A stretch of DNA of 64,000 nt, taken from Deltaproteobacteria bacterium (GTDB taxonomy: Bacteria > Myxococcota_A > Polyangia > JACPQR01). The stretch lies in the NCBI GenBank assembly GCA_016190375.1, contig JACPQR010000184.1:1-64000 (forward strand), read 5' to 3'. Below the pieces are notes generated by a model. The model searched no databases and was not told the origin of the DNA. It saw only the letters and a list, made by a program, of their open reading frames with translations. Positions 1 through 8,444 of this stretch are shown piece by piece. The first letter of the stretch is position 1; every line of letters begins with the position of its first letter. Both the position numbers and the translations under genes were made by a program.

Positions 1-78
1 GCGGCTGCCAGTTGCCAGTTGCCTGTCGCCTGTCGCCTGTTGGGCCCGCGTCTGGCAAGCAACCGGATGGGCATGATC
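1..78 (+). repeat. Dispersed palindromic repeat, single arm upstream of argH
   Basis: This stretch is nearly identical to the reverse complement of 14022-14092. Both carry a run of CCTGTCG heptamers (here with one extra TTGCCAG unit), then GGGCCCGCGTC, then the conserved end AACCGGATGGGCATG (here at 61-75). The copy ends about 17 bases before the argH start. It is cut by the window edge, so a second facing arm could lie outside. It looks like a REP/REPIN-type intergenic repeat rather than a gene; the short ORFs across it are repeat sequence. Confidence 0.8.
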
Positions 79-94
79 TTCCCCATCGCACGAC

Positions 95-1513
95 ATGAGC
101 ACCCGAACGCCATGGGGCGGCAGGTTCTCCGAGGCGCCCGACGCGCTGGTCCAGCGGTTCACCCAGAGCGTCTCGTTCGACCGGCGGCTGGCGCCCTTCG
201 ACATCCGGCAGTCGATCGCGCACGCGCGGATGCTCGGCCGGACCGGCATTCTGGCCCAACCCGACGTCGACGCCATCGTCCGCGGCCTCGAGCAGATCGG
301 TCGAGAGGTCGAGGCGGGGACGTTCGCCTGGAGCGAGGCGCTCGAGGACGTCCACATGAACATCGAGGCGCGCCTCACCGAGCTGGTCGGGCTCGCCGGC
401 GCGCGCCTGCACACCGCGCGAAGCCGCAACGATCAGGTGGCGACCTCCTTCCGGCTCTGGTGCAAGGACGCCGTCCGGGCCGTGATGGCTGCTCTGGACG
501 GGCTGGCCGTCGCGATCCTCGGTCAGGCGCGGTCGCACGTGGAGACGCTCCTGCCGGGCTACACGCACCTGCAGCGCGCGCAGCCGCTTCGGCTAGCCCA
601 CCACCTGCTCGCATGGGTCGAGATGCTCGAGCGCGACCGGGGCCGGTTCGTCGATCTCCTCGCCCGGGTGGACGAGTGCCCCCTCGGCTCGGGCGCGCTG
701 GCCACGACGACCCACCCGATCGACCGTGAGGGCGTGGCGCACGAGCTCGGGTTCTCGCGGCCGTGCCGCAACTCGGTCGACGCGGTCTCCTCTCGCGACT
801 TCGCGCTCGAGCTCCTCGCCGCCTGCGCGATCGCCATGACGAACCTGTCGCGGATCGGGGAGGAGCTCGTCATCTGGTCGAGCGCGGAGTTCGGCTTCGT
901 CGAGCTCTCCGATGCCTTCGCGACCGGCTCGTCCATCATGCCGCAGAAGAAGAACCCCGACGTGCCCGAGCTGGTTCGGGGCAAGACCGGCAGGATCGTC
1001 GGCGATCTCGTGTCGCTGCTCGTGACCGTGAAGGGCCTGCCGTTCGCCTACGACCGCGACCTGCAGGAGGACAAGGAGCCCGTCTTCGACGCCACCGACA
1101 CCCTCGTCGCCTGCCTCGGCGTCCTCGCGGGCGCGATCGGCTCGGCCCGCTTCGACGCCGCGCGAATGCGCGCCGCCCTCGAGCAGGGCTCGGTCACCGC
1201 GACCGAGGCGGCGGACTATCTGGTCGCGAAGGGCGTGCCCTTCCGCGAGGCCCATGCGGTCGTGGGCGCGCTCGTCGCGCGCGCCGTGGCCCAGGGCACG
1301 GATCTGACGGCGCTCGGCGCGCCCGTGTTTCGCCAGGCCCACCCGGCGTTCGACGACGACGTGATGTCCTGGCTGGATCCGGAGCGCGCCGTCGAGCGCC
1401 GTGACGTTCTCGGCGGCCCCGCGCGCGGGCGAGTCCTGGCGGCGCTCGACGAGGCCGAGGCCCGGCTCCACGAACGCGGCGACGAATCCTCATGCACCAC
1501 TTCGAGTACGTAG
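95..1513 (+). CDS. argH: Argininosuccinate lyase
   Basis: The gene encodes a 472-residue cytoplasmic argininosuccinate lyase, the last step of arginine biosynthesis, splitting argininosuccinate into arginine and fumarate. The fumarase/aspartase-superfamily signature GSSIMPQKKNPD lies near residue 280. The conserved N-terminal WGGRF and the TARSRNDQ substrate loop are also present. Length is normal for the family (about 460). The ATG at 95 gives the expected N-terminus MSTRTPWGGRF. It overlaps the downstream lysA start by 22 bases, so the two are probably co-transcribed and translationally coupled. Several longer antisense ORFs here are frame shadows. Identification is secure from motifs and length. 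Confidence 0.97.
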   Translation: MSTRTPWGGRFSEAPDALVQRFTQSVSFDRRLAPFDIRQSIAHARMLGRTGILAQPDVDAIVRGLEQIGREVEAGTFAWSEALEDVHMNIEARLTELVGLAGARLHTARSRNDQVATSFRLWCKDAVRAVMAALDGLAVAILGQARSHVETLLPGYTHLQRAQPLRLAHHLLAWVEMLERDRGRFVDLLARVDECPLGSGALATTTHPIDREGVAHELGFSRPCRNSVDAVSSRDFALELLAACAIAMTNLSRIGEELVIWSSAEFGFVELSDAFATGSSIMPQKKNPDVPELVRGKTGRIVGDLVSLLVTVKGLPFAYDRDLQEDKEPVFDATDTLVACLGVLAGAIGSARFDAARMRAALEQGSVTATEAADYLVAKGVPFREAHAVVGALVARAVAQGTDLTALGAPVFRQAHPAFDDDVMSWLDPERAVERRDVLGGPARGRVLAALDEAEARLHERGDESSCTTSST

Positions 1514-2748
1514 GCGACGATTTCTGCGCCGAAGCGGTGCGGCTCGATTCGATCGCCGCCGCGGTCGGAACGCCGACCTACGTCTACAGCACGGCGACGC
1601 TCCTCAGGCACCTGGAAGCGTTCGACGCTGCATTCGCAGCGAGACCCCACCTCGTCTGCTACTCGGTCAAGGCGAGCTCGAACCTGGCGGTCCTGCACCT
1701 GCTCGGCGAGCACGGCGCCGGGATGGACGTCGTCTCGATCGGCGAGATCCACCGAACGCGTCTGGCGGGCGTGCCCGGATCCCGGGTCGTGTTCTCCGGC
1801 GTCGGAAAGCAGGCTCACGAGATCGAGGCGGCGCTCGACGCAGACCTCAGGATGATCAACGTCGAGAGCGAGCCCGAGCTCGACCTGGTCGAACGCGTGG
1901 CCGAGCACGCCGGAAAGCGCGCCCGGATCGCCATCCGGGTGAACCCCGAGGTCGATCCCCGCACGCACCCGTACGTCGCGACCGGCCTTCAGGAGAGCAA
2001 GTTCGGCGTCACCTCGGATCTCGCGGAGGCGCTCTACGCGCGCGCGGCGGCGTCGAGGTGGCTCGACGTCGTCGGCATCGACTGCCACATCGGCTCGCAG
2101 CTCGTCGACGTGGAGCCCTTCGTCGACGCCGTGCGCCGGGTCGCGATCCTGGCCCGCAAGCTCCGTGACCGAGGGATCGCGATCTCGCAGTTCGATCTGG
2201 GCGGCGGGCTCGGCATCGCCTACCGGGAGGGCACGCCCGCCCCGCCGCATCCGAGCGAGTACGGCAAGGCGGTCCTCGAGGCGCTCGACGCGGAAGGCTG
2301 CGGCGACCTGGAGGTCGTCGTCGAGCCAGGCCGCGCGATCGTCGGGAACTCCGGGATCCTCCTCTGCCGCGTCCTGCACCTGAAGCGCACGCCCGTCCGC
2401 ACCTTCGTCGTGGTCGACGCGGGCATGAACGACCTGGTGCGCCCGGCGCTCTACGGGTCGTTCCACGAGATCCGCCCCGTTCGGCGCGGCGTCGGTGCGC
2501 CGGTCGAGGTCGACGTCGTGGGCCCGGTCTGCGAGAGCGGCGACTTCCTCGCGCGCGGGTGGCCTCTGCCCCTCCCCGAGCCCGGTGACCTCCTGGCCGT
2601 GATGAGCGCGGGCGCCTACGGCTTCGTGATGTCATCCACGTACAACTCGCGCCCACGACCTGCCGAGGTGCTCGTGGACGGCGCCCGCTTCCGAGTCGTC
2701 CGCGACCGCGAGACCATCGAGGACCTGACGCGCGGCGAGCGGATCTAG
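1492..2748 (+). CDS. lysA: Diaminopimelate decarboxylase
   Basis: A 418-residue PLP-dependent fold-type III decarboxylase converting meso-diaminopimelate to lysine. The PLP lysine lies in YSVKASSN near residue 62, the phosphate-binding glycine patch in DLGGGLGI, and the active-site cysteine in the C-terminal CESGD motif. The HIGSQ motif that marks LysA is present. Length matches bacterial LysA. The start is inside the end of argH (22-base overlap, different frame), placing lysine and arginine synthesis in one operon. Its end overlaps the convergent P-type-ATPase-like gene by 4 bases, leaving no room for a classical terminator. Confidence 0.96.
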   Translation: MHHFEYVGDDFCAEAVRLDSIAAAVGTPTYVYSTATLLRHLEAFDAAFAARPHLVCYSVKASSNLAVLHLLGEHGAGMDVVSIGEIHRTRLAGVPGSRVVFSGVGKQAHEIEAALDADLRMINVESEPELDLVERVAEHAGKRARIAIRVNPEVDPRTHPYVATGLQESKFGVTSDLAEALYARAAASRWLDVVGIDCHIGSQLVDVEPFVDAVRRVAILARKLRDRGIAISQFDLGGGLGIAYREGTPAPPHPSEYGKAVLEALDAEGCGDLEVVVEPGRAIVGNSGILLCRVLHLKRTPVRTFVVVDAGMNDLVRPALYGSFHEIRPVRRGVGAPVEVDVVGPVCESGDFLARGWPLPLPEPGDLLAVMSAGAYGFVMSSTYNSRPRPAEVLVDGARFRVVRDRETIEDLTRGERI

Positions 2749-4904
2749 CGCCTCGACTCGCGCGCCACGAGCACCGACGCGAGCGCCCAGATCAGCGCCG
2801 CGCCGGGTGGCGGCAACAGGCCCCCCACGGCCAGGATCGCGCCGAGCACGAGCGCGGAGGACGCGACGGTGACGTTGCGCCGGATGCCGCCAAGAGCCGC
2901 CCTCGCCTCGGCGAGGGCCTGAACGGCGTCGGTCACGCGGTCGCCAGCGAGCCGTACCGCCGGCTCTCCCTGGGGGGCGCCCGCCCACTTGAGCGCGATT
3001 GCGACGTCGGCGCTGTCGAGCGCCGCGCCGTCCCGCGCCGGGTGGCCGATGACCGCGACGGTGGTGCCCGACTCGGTGAGGCGGCGCACCTCGGACGCGC
3101 GCTCCTCCGGCTCGACCTGAGCGCGCACGTGGTCGACGCCGAGCGACTCGCCCAGCGACTCGGCGGTCGTCCGGGAGTCCCCGGTCAAGAGCACGGGCTC
3201 GATGCCGAGCCCGTCGAGCTTCTCCACCGCGTGGCGGGCCTCCGGCCTCGGAGCGTCGCACAGCCCGATCACCGCCTGCACCTTGCCCGCGGCCGCGACC
3301 AGAATGGTGGTTCGGCCCTGGCCTTCCAGCCGGCTCACGATCTCGTCCGCCGCCGCGATCGAGACGCCCTCGGACAAGAGGAGCTGCCGCGACCCGACGA
3401 CCAGGTTCTCGCCCCCGGGCGCCGCCCCGAGGACACCGCGGCCGGCCTGGTAGGCGGGCCGGCGCACCTCCGGCAGGTCGATCGTGCGCGCCGACGCGGC
3501 CGCCAGGAGGCCCTGCGTCACGGGGTGGTCCGGAGCGGCGGCGGCGGTCGCTGCCGCGGCGAGCCCCAGGAGCTCGCTCTCGTCGCGCTCCGCGATCCGC
3601 TCGACGTTCGTGACGGACGGAACACCGGTCGTGACCGTGCCCCTCGCGGGGAGCACCACGGTCCCGACGCGGGCGGCCGCGTCGACGGCGGCGGCGTCCC
3701 TGAAGAACGCTCCGTGCTTCGCGGCGCGGCCGATGCACGATGCCAGGGGCGAGGCGCCCGAGCGCCCCAGCGCTCGCCCCGACATGGCGAGGACCACCGA
3801 GGAGGCGCCGATCAGCGAGGCCGCGAGGCTGCGCCCCGCCAGCCACGTCTCGAGCGCCGCGACGACCACGGCTCCGCCGATGGCGAGAGCCGTCGCGATG
3901 CGCGCGGCGAGCACGGCACCGCGGACGAGCGGGGCCTGCTTCGGCGACTGGCCGAGCCTCGCCACGCGGGCGAGCGTCCTCTCGGCTCCGACGAAGGTCG
4001 CGACGAGCCGCAGCTCTCCACGCGTGACCTTCGCGCCCGCGATCACGAGGTCTCCGCTGCGCACTCGCTCCTCGTCCTCGCTGAACGGCAGCGGCACCGT
4101 CGTCGCCTCGCCGGCGCGGACCACTCCGTCGACGGGAACGATCTCCCCGGTCGGGACGAGCACCTCCTCGCCTGCTCGCACGCGGTCGAGATCGGTCTCG
4201 GTCTCGCCTTCCGGCCGAACCAGGAGCGCCGAGCGCGGCAGCGCGGCGAGCATCGAGCGGAGCTCGCCGCCGGCCTGCCTGGCGAACCGCGCTTCCGCGT
4301 CACGGCCGAGCGTGCAGATGGCCGCGACCCCGGCCGCGAAGCCGAGGGGCAGCTCCGCGGCCGAGGCGCCGCTCGCGAGGAGGGCCGAGACCGCCGCCGC
4401 CACCGAGATCGCCGACGCCAGGAGCGGGAGCGCCTCCTCGAGACGCTCTGGCCCTTTCGCTGCCATGACCGCGGAGCAGAGCGGGACCAGCAGGAGCAGC
4501 ACGCAGACGGCCTGCATCGAGGCCGCGAGCACCGGCGGAAGAAACAGAGGAGTGACGGCTGCGAGCCCTCCCAGCAGCAGCACCGCCGCCAGCCGCCTCC
4601 CCCGGCCCCGCTCCTCGCCTCGCGCGCGGCTCGCTGGCGCCGTGTCCGGCTCGGTGTCGGACCTCTTGTCGGGAGCCTCGGGGAACGACCGGGCCGGCTC
4701 GGCAGCGGCAGGGGCAGGCGCCGCCGGCGCCTCGACGGGAGCCGGAGGCGGAAAAGAGGCCACACCGAACTGCCCCTTGCACTCGGGGCTGCAGAAGTAC
4801 CGGATCGTCTCCCCGTAGATTCCCATGGCGCCGGCGCGCAGCTTGTCGACGGACCTGCCGCAGACGGGGCAGGTAGCGTTCGCCGCTGCCGGGGGGGTCG
4901 CCAT
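2745..4904 (-). CDS. YHS-domain pseudo-P-type ATPase (catalytic residues lost)
   Basis: A 719-residue membrane protein with the order of a P1B metal ATPase but without its chemistry. Residues 12-42 form a YHS/TRASH-like metal site (C12, C15, C38, C42). A Pro/Ala linker, paired membrane helices, an actuator-like region (about 225-305), further helices and a haloacid-dehalogenase-like half follow. Where active enzymes have DKTGT, this protein has PARGT (residues 419-423), so the phosphorylated Asp is Pro. The membrane CPC is replaced by MSG (374-376), TGES is absent, and GDGxND reads GHPARD (620-625). HP (460-461) and TGDS (574-577) are kept. The frame is open throughout, so it is not simply decayed. 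I infer a metal-binding sensor or regulatory membrane protein rather than a pump. Confidence 0.85.
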   Translation of the reverse strand: MATPPAAANATCPVCGRSVDKLRAGAMGIYGETIRYFCSPECKGQFGVASFPPPAPVEAPAAPAPAAAEPARSFPEAPDKRSDTEPDTAPASRARGEERGRGRRLAAVLLLGGLAAVTPLFLPPVLAASMQAVCVLLLLVPLCSAVMAAKGPERLEEALPLLASAISVAAAVSALLASGASAAELPLGFAAGVAAICTLGRDAEARFARQAGGELRSMLAALPRSALLVRPEGETETDLDRVRAGEEVLVPTGEIVPVDGVVRAGEATTVPLPFSEDEERVRSGDLVIAGAKVTRGELRLVATFVGAERTLARVARLGQSPKQAPLVRGAVLAARIATALAIGGAVVVAALETWLAGRSLAASLIGASSVVLAMSGRALGRSGASPLASCIGRAAKHGAFFRDAAAVDAAARVGTVVLPARGTVTTGVPSVTNVERIAERDESELLGLAAAATAAAAPDHPVTQGLLAAASARTIDLPEVRRPAYQAGRGVLGAAPGGENLVVGSRQLLLSEGVSIAAADEIVSRLEGQGRTTILVAAAGKVQAVIGLCDAPRPEARHAVEKLDGLGIEPVLLTGDSRTTAESLGESLGVDHVRAQVEPEERASEVRRLTESGTTVAVIGHPARDGAALDSADVAIALKWAGAPQGEPAVRLAGDRVTDAVQALAEARAALGGIRRNVTVASSALVLGAILAVGGLLPPPGAALIWALASVLVARESRR

Positions 4905-4972
4905 GGCCGCGGCGAGACTAGCACGCGGTCTCCTTGACCCACCCCGGCAAGTGGGCTAGTGCACCGGCACGA

Positions 4973-6640
4973 ATGCGGTATCAGTGCGTGAGCTGCGACC
5001 TGTCATTCGACGTCGACGGCGAGAAGCCGCGCTGTCCGCGGTGCCGCAAGACCACGGGCCTCGAGCTCGTGCCGGAAGGCCGAGCGCCCAGGAAGAACGT
5101 GCGCGGCGTCGTTGCGCTCGCCGCCATCCTCGCGGCCGTCGCCGGCGGATACCTGTGGTGGGCCGAGCGCGCGCCCGCCGGCGTGCCGTCGGACGTGCCG
5201 ATGCGCCCGCTGGAGTCCGACGAGCTGGGCGCCTTCGCCCGCGATCGCGGCGTGACCTCCAAGCGTCCGCCGGCCCCGTTCGAGGAGTCGGAGCAGATCG
5301 CCCGCTTCGCCCGTCGCGCGTCGAAGGGCGCGTCCGGTAGAGCCGCGCTCGCGGCGGAGTGGGACGCCCTGCGCGAGCTGGGTGGCCAGGGAGGCTTCAG
5401 GCCGCACGTCGCGAACGAGCCCCGCGACACGGACGTGCGGTCCGCGAAGCGCGCGTTCGCAGCGATCCAGCGCAAGCACGGCGAGCGTCTGTACAGCCTC
5501 GAGCTCGCGCTGGTCCTCGCCTCGGCCGCGCGCGCGGTCGGCGCCCAGGCGATGGTGGTCGAGGTCCTCGCGTACCCCGGCGAGCGGACTCCGGTCGACC
5601 CTTCCGGGTATCTGGGCCACTTCGCGGTCGCGCTCGCTCCGGCCGGCAAGGCCAAGCGACCGATCGAGGTCTTCGACCTGCACCGGGACGCCAGGACGAG
5701 GCTACCGGCGTCGGGCGCCGTCGTGCTCGACGACGTGGCGGTGCTCGGTCACTTCCTCAACCACCAGGCCCTGTTCGAGCTGGGGCAGGCGAGCGACGCC
5801 GCGAGCGCGATGGAGAAGGTCGAGCTCGGCCTCGAGCTCGCGCCGCGTGCCGTGCCGCTCCTCGGGACCCGGGGCGCCATCCTCGCGTCCTCGGGCGCCG
5901 TGCGTGAGGGCATCCGCGACCTCGAGCGCGCGCTGCACGTCCGGCGCGATGCGGCGCGCCACCACAACCTCGGCGCGATGCTGCTGTCGACGGATCCGGA
6001 CCGTGCGGCCCGCGAGGTCGGCGAGGCCCTGAGCGCCGCGCCCGACTTCGCTGCGGCCCACGCGACGATGGCGGCGCTGCACATCGCCCGGTCGAACCTG
6101 ACGGACGCGCTCGCCGAGCTCGAGACCGCCGAACGCCTCGATCGCGAGCTCTCGATGCTCCCGTTCTTCTGGGCCAACTACCACATGAAGCGCGGCGACG
6201 CCGACGCGGCCGTTCTCGCCGCGAAGGAGGCGGTGCGCCGCCGGCCCAACGACGACCGCGCGCACCTCATGCTGGCCTCGCTCTATCACGAGCTCGGGCG
6301 AGTCCTCGACATGCACGCGGAGCTCCGGGCCGTGCTGGCGCGGACCTCGAACCGCGAGCAGATGCGGGACCTGATCCGTGCGAACTTCGGCGCGGCCGCG
6401 CTGGAGGCGGCGGAGGAGCCCGAGGAGGAGCCCGCCGCCCACACGAGCAGCCCCGACGCGGGCAGCCGGGTGGCCGAGGATCAGGATGGAGGCGGAAGGG
6501 GCCTCGAGCTCGGCTCGAAGGTCCTGGGCACCGGCGGGGAGGGGGGCGGCCCGCGATTGCGCCTTGGGGACGGCTCGGGGCTGAGGCTGGGCCCGGGCGC
6601 GCCGGGTGGGGGCCTGAAGCTTCGTCTCGGGGAACCATAG
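4973..6640 (+). CDS. Zinc-ribbon, single-TM, TPR-repeat protein
   Basis: The protein is about 555 residues. It begins with a small zinc ribbon (two CxxC pairs within the first 30 residues), followed by one membrane helix (about 44-64). A region of transglutaminase-like or docking character leads into several tetratricopeptide repeats (about 260-470). The last 60 residues are Gly/Leu/Arg-rich and probably disordered. The ATG at 4973 is preferred over an upstream TTG at 4934 because it starts directly at the zinc ribbon. It is followed 17 bases later by another membrane protein gene, so the two are probably an operon. The TPRs suggest a scaffold for an envelope complex; no specific function is recognisable. 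Confidence 0.8.
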   Translation: MRYQCVSCDLSFDVDGEKPRCPRCRKTTGLELVPEGRAPRKNVRGVVALAAILAAVAGGYLWWAERAPAGVPSDVPMRPLESDELGAFARDRGVTSKRPPAPFEESEQIARFARRASKGASGRAALAAEWDALRELGGQGGFRPHVANEPRDTDVRSAKRAFAAIQRKHGERLYSLELALVLASAARAVGAQAMVVEVLAYPGERTPVDPSGYLGHFAVALAPAGKAKRPIEVFDLHRDARTRLPASGAVVLDDVAVLGHFLNHQALFELGQASDAASAMEKVELGLELAPRAVPLLGTRGAILASSGAVREGIRDLERALHVRRDAARHHNLGAMLLSTDPDRAAREVGEALSAAPDFAAAHATMAALHIARSNLTDALAELETAERLDRELSMLPFFWANYHMKRGDADAAVLAAKEAVRRRPNDDRAHLMLASLYHELGRVLDMHAELRAVLARTSNREQMRDLIRANFGAAALEAAEEPEEEPAAHTSSPDAGSRVAEDQDGGGRGLELGSKVLGTGGEGGGPRLRLGDGSGLRLGPGAPGGGLKLRLGEP

Positions 6641-6657
6641 AGGATGGAGGGCGAATC

Positions 6658-7284
6658 ATGGCGGACGAGAAGCCGATAGCACCGGGCGGAAGTCTGGCGG
6701 ACGACGAGAAGGCCCTGCACAAGGGCAGGGGCAAGATGATGATGTTCATGGTGGTCGTGGTGATCGCGGCCATTGCGGGTGCCGTCTTCTTCGTGATGCA
6801 GAGCGGCAAGGGCGAGGAAGCGCGCGTGACCCAGCGATCGCTGAACAAGCTGCACGCCGACTACTACAGGCCGTTCTGGGGCTGCGCGCTGCAGGGCCCG
6901 GTCGAGCGATACAAGCGCGACACGGACCTCATCGCCAAGCTCTCGAAGATGGCGACGGGCTCGGAGAAGCGCTACGCGGCGTACATCCGCACCAAGTGCA
7001 TGCCGCAGATCGCGCCCTACAGGACCAAGCTAGACTCGCTGCCTCCGGCGCCGGAGATGTACGGCGATCAGATCCAGGAGCTCGGCGCGCGCATCGACCA
7101 GGTACGTTCCTCGTGGACGGACTTCGTCGCCTACCTCGAGTCCGGCGACGTCGACCCGGAGACCACCCCCGAGCGCGTGGAGCTGGTCGCCAAGGGCTGG
7201 TACGAGTACGCGAAGACACGTCGCGAGATCCAGGGCACGACCCTCGAGGCGCTCGGCGAGGAATCGACCTCGGCGGCGCGGTAG
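6658..7284 (+). CDS. Single-TM protein of unknown function
   Basis: A 208-residue protein with a hydrophilic, charged N-terminus, one strong membrane helix (about 26-46) and a soluble C-terminal region rich in charged residues with two conserved-looking Cys (in WGCALQ and TKCMPQ). A good purine-rich site (GGATGGAGGG) precedes the ATG at 6658. It directly follows the TPR protein and probably works with it in the cell envelope. I do not recognise the family. It ends 3 bases before the convergent protease gene. Confidence 0.8.
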   Translation: MADEKPIAPGGSLADDEKALHKGRGKMMMFMVVVVIAAIAGAVFFVMQSGKGEEARVTQRSLNKLHADYYRPFWGCALQGPVERYKRDTDLIAKLSKMATGSEKRYAAYIRTKCMPQIAPYRTKLDSLPPAPEMYGDQIQELGARIDQVRSSWTDFVAYLESGDVDPETTPERVELVAKGWYEYAKTRREIQGTTLEALGEESTSAAR

Positions 7285-7287
7285 GCC

Positions 7288-8319
7288 CTACTCCCTCGAC
7301 CCCACGACGACCGACGTCTCCTTGAACCCTCCGCTCGTGCAGTAGAGCGAGAGAGTCACTCGTGCGCCCGGCTGGTGGTGCACGATGGCCTCGTCCAGCT
7401 CCTCGGGCGTGCGCACCGGATGGCTGTCGACCGCCCAGACGATGACGGGCTCGGTGGGGCCGCAGGCCGCTCCCGCGCCGAAGCCCGCGCTCGCGGGGCT
7501 GCCGGGCGCGATCGACGTCACGAGGACGCCCCGCACGCGCTGATCGACGAACTGCACCCCGTCGAGGCCGATCCACGGTCGGGGCTCAGGCGGCTCGGAC
7601 TCGCGCCGCCTGACCTCTTCGAGGAAATCGCGCACCGCGTTCGACGGCACCGCGAAGCCGATGCCCTGGTTGCCGCCCGAACGCGAGAAGATCGCGGTCG
7701 AGACCCCGACCACACGACCGCGCGCGTCCGCCAGCGGGCCGCCGGAGTTGCCAGGGTTGATGGCGGCGTCGGTCTGCAGGACGTCACGCATCGTCCCGCC
7801 GGATGGCAGGGGCAGCGCGCGCCTGGCGCTCAGTATGCCCAGGGTCAGGGTGCCCCCGAGCCCGAAAGGCGCCCCAACGGCCAGGACCGTTTGACCTACC
7901 CTGGCTCGGTCGGAGTCGCCCAGGCGCAGCGGGGGCGGCGAAGGCCCCACCAGGGTTGGCTCGACCAGTGCCAGGTCCCAGTCCTCAAGCGTTGCGATGA
8001 CCTTCCCCGGTGCGGTCCGACCGTCCGAGTACCGGATCTCGATGGGCTGCGGAGCCAGGGTGGGCTGAGCCCCGGCGGCCGCCGGCCCCGCGCGCTGCGG
8101 CGGGATGACATGTAGATTCGTGAGGATACGGCCCGTGCGGTCGACCACGAACCCCGACCCGACGGTGCCGGAGCCGGAGGCGATGGTGACGGTCGAGCGG
8201 GTCAGCACCCCGCCCAGCCGGACACGAGTAGCCTCGGTGAGCTCCTGCGCGCAAGCTCCGCTTTCGACCGCCGTGATGGCGGCGGCAAGGACGATCGCGG
8301 CGACGAGCCGCCCGCGCAT
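7288..8319 (-). CDS. Secreted trypsin-like serine protease with C-terminal PDZ-like domain (HtrA-like)
   Basis: A 343-residue exported protease. Residues 1-24 form a Sec signal peptide ending ACAQ. The chymotrypsin-fold triad is visible as His70 (TNLHVI), Asp115 (DWDLALV) and Ser192 (INPGNSGGP). Residues about 245-343 resemble a degenerate PDZ domain typical of DegP/HtrA enzymes, here containing two Cys that could form a disulfide. It should act in the periplasm in protein quality control or regulated proteolysis. It is shorter than DegP (one PDZ, not two), closer to DegS-like architecture but without the N-terminal anchor. It stands alone on the minus strand, divergent from the aminopeptidase gene. 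Confidence 0.92.
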   Translation of the reverse strand: MRGRLVAAIVLAAAITAVESGACAQELTEATRVRLGGVLTRSTVTIASGSGTVGSGFVVDRTGRILTNLHVIPPQRAGPAAAGAQPTLAPQPIEIRYSDGRTAPGKVIATLEDWDLALVEPTLVGPSPPPLRLGDSDRARVGQTVLAVGAPFGLGGTLTLGILSARRALPLPSGGTMRDVLQTDAAINPGNSGGPLADARGRVVGVSTAIFSRSGGNQGIGFAVPSNAVRDFLEEVRRRESEPPEPRPWIGLDGVQFVDQRVRGVLVTSIAPGSPASAGFGAGAACGPTEPVIVWAVDSHPVRTPEELDEAIVHHQPGARVTLSLYCTSGGFKETSVVVGSRE

Positions 8320-8444
8320 GCCTTACAGAATAGCCGGTCGCGGTCATCGGGCAAGGAGCCACTTCGCTTCCCATGACCGGCGCGCCTCGGTCTACACTCC
8401 GCCTTGCTCGGGGGGCCCTGGCCACCCGGAGGACGTGTATCGCG

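Noticed and set aside
19..729. 236-codon ORF overlapping argH
   Set aside because: Starts in the repeat and runs out of frame through argH; composition is a shadow.
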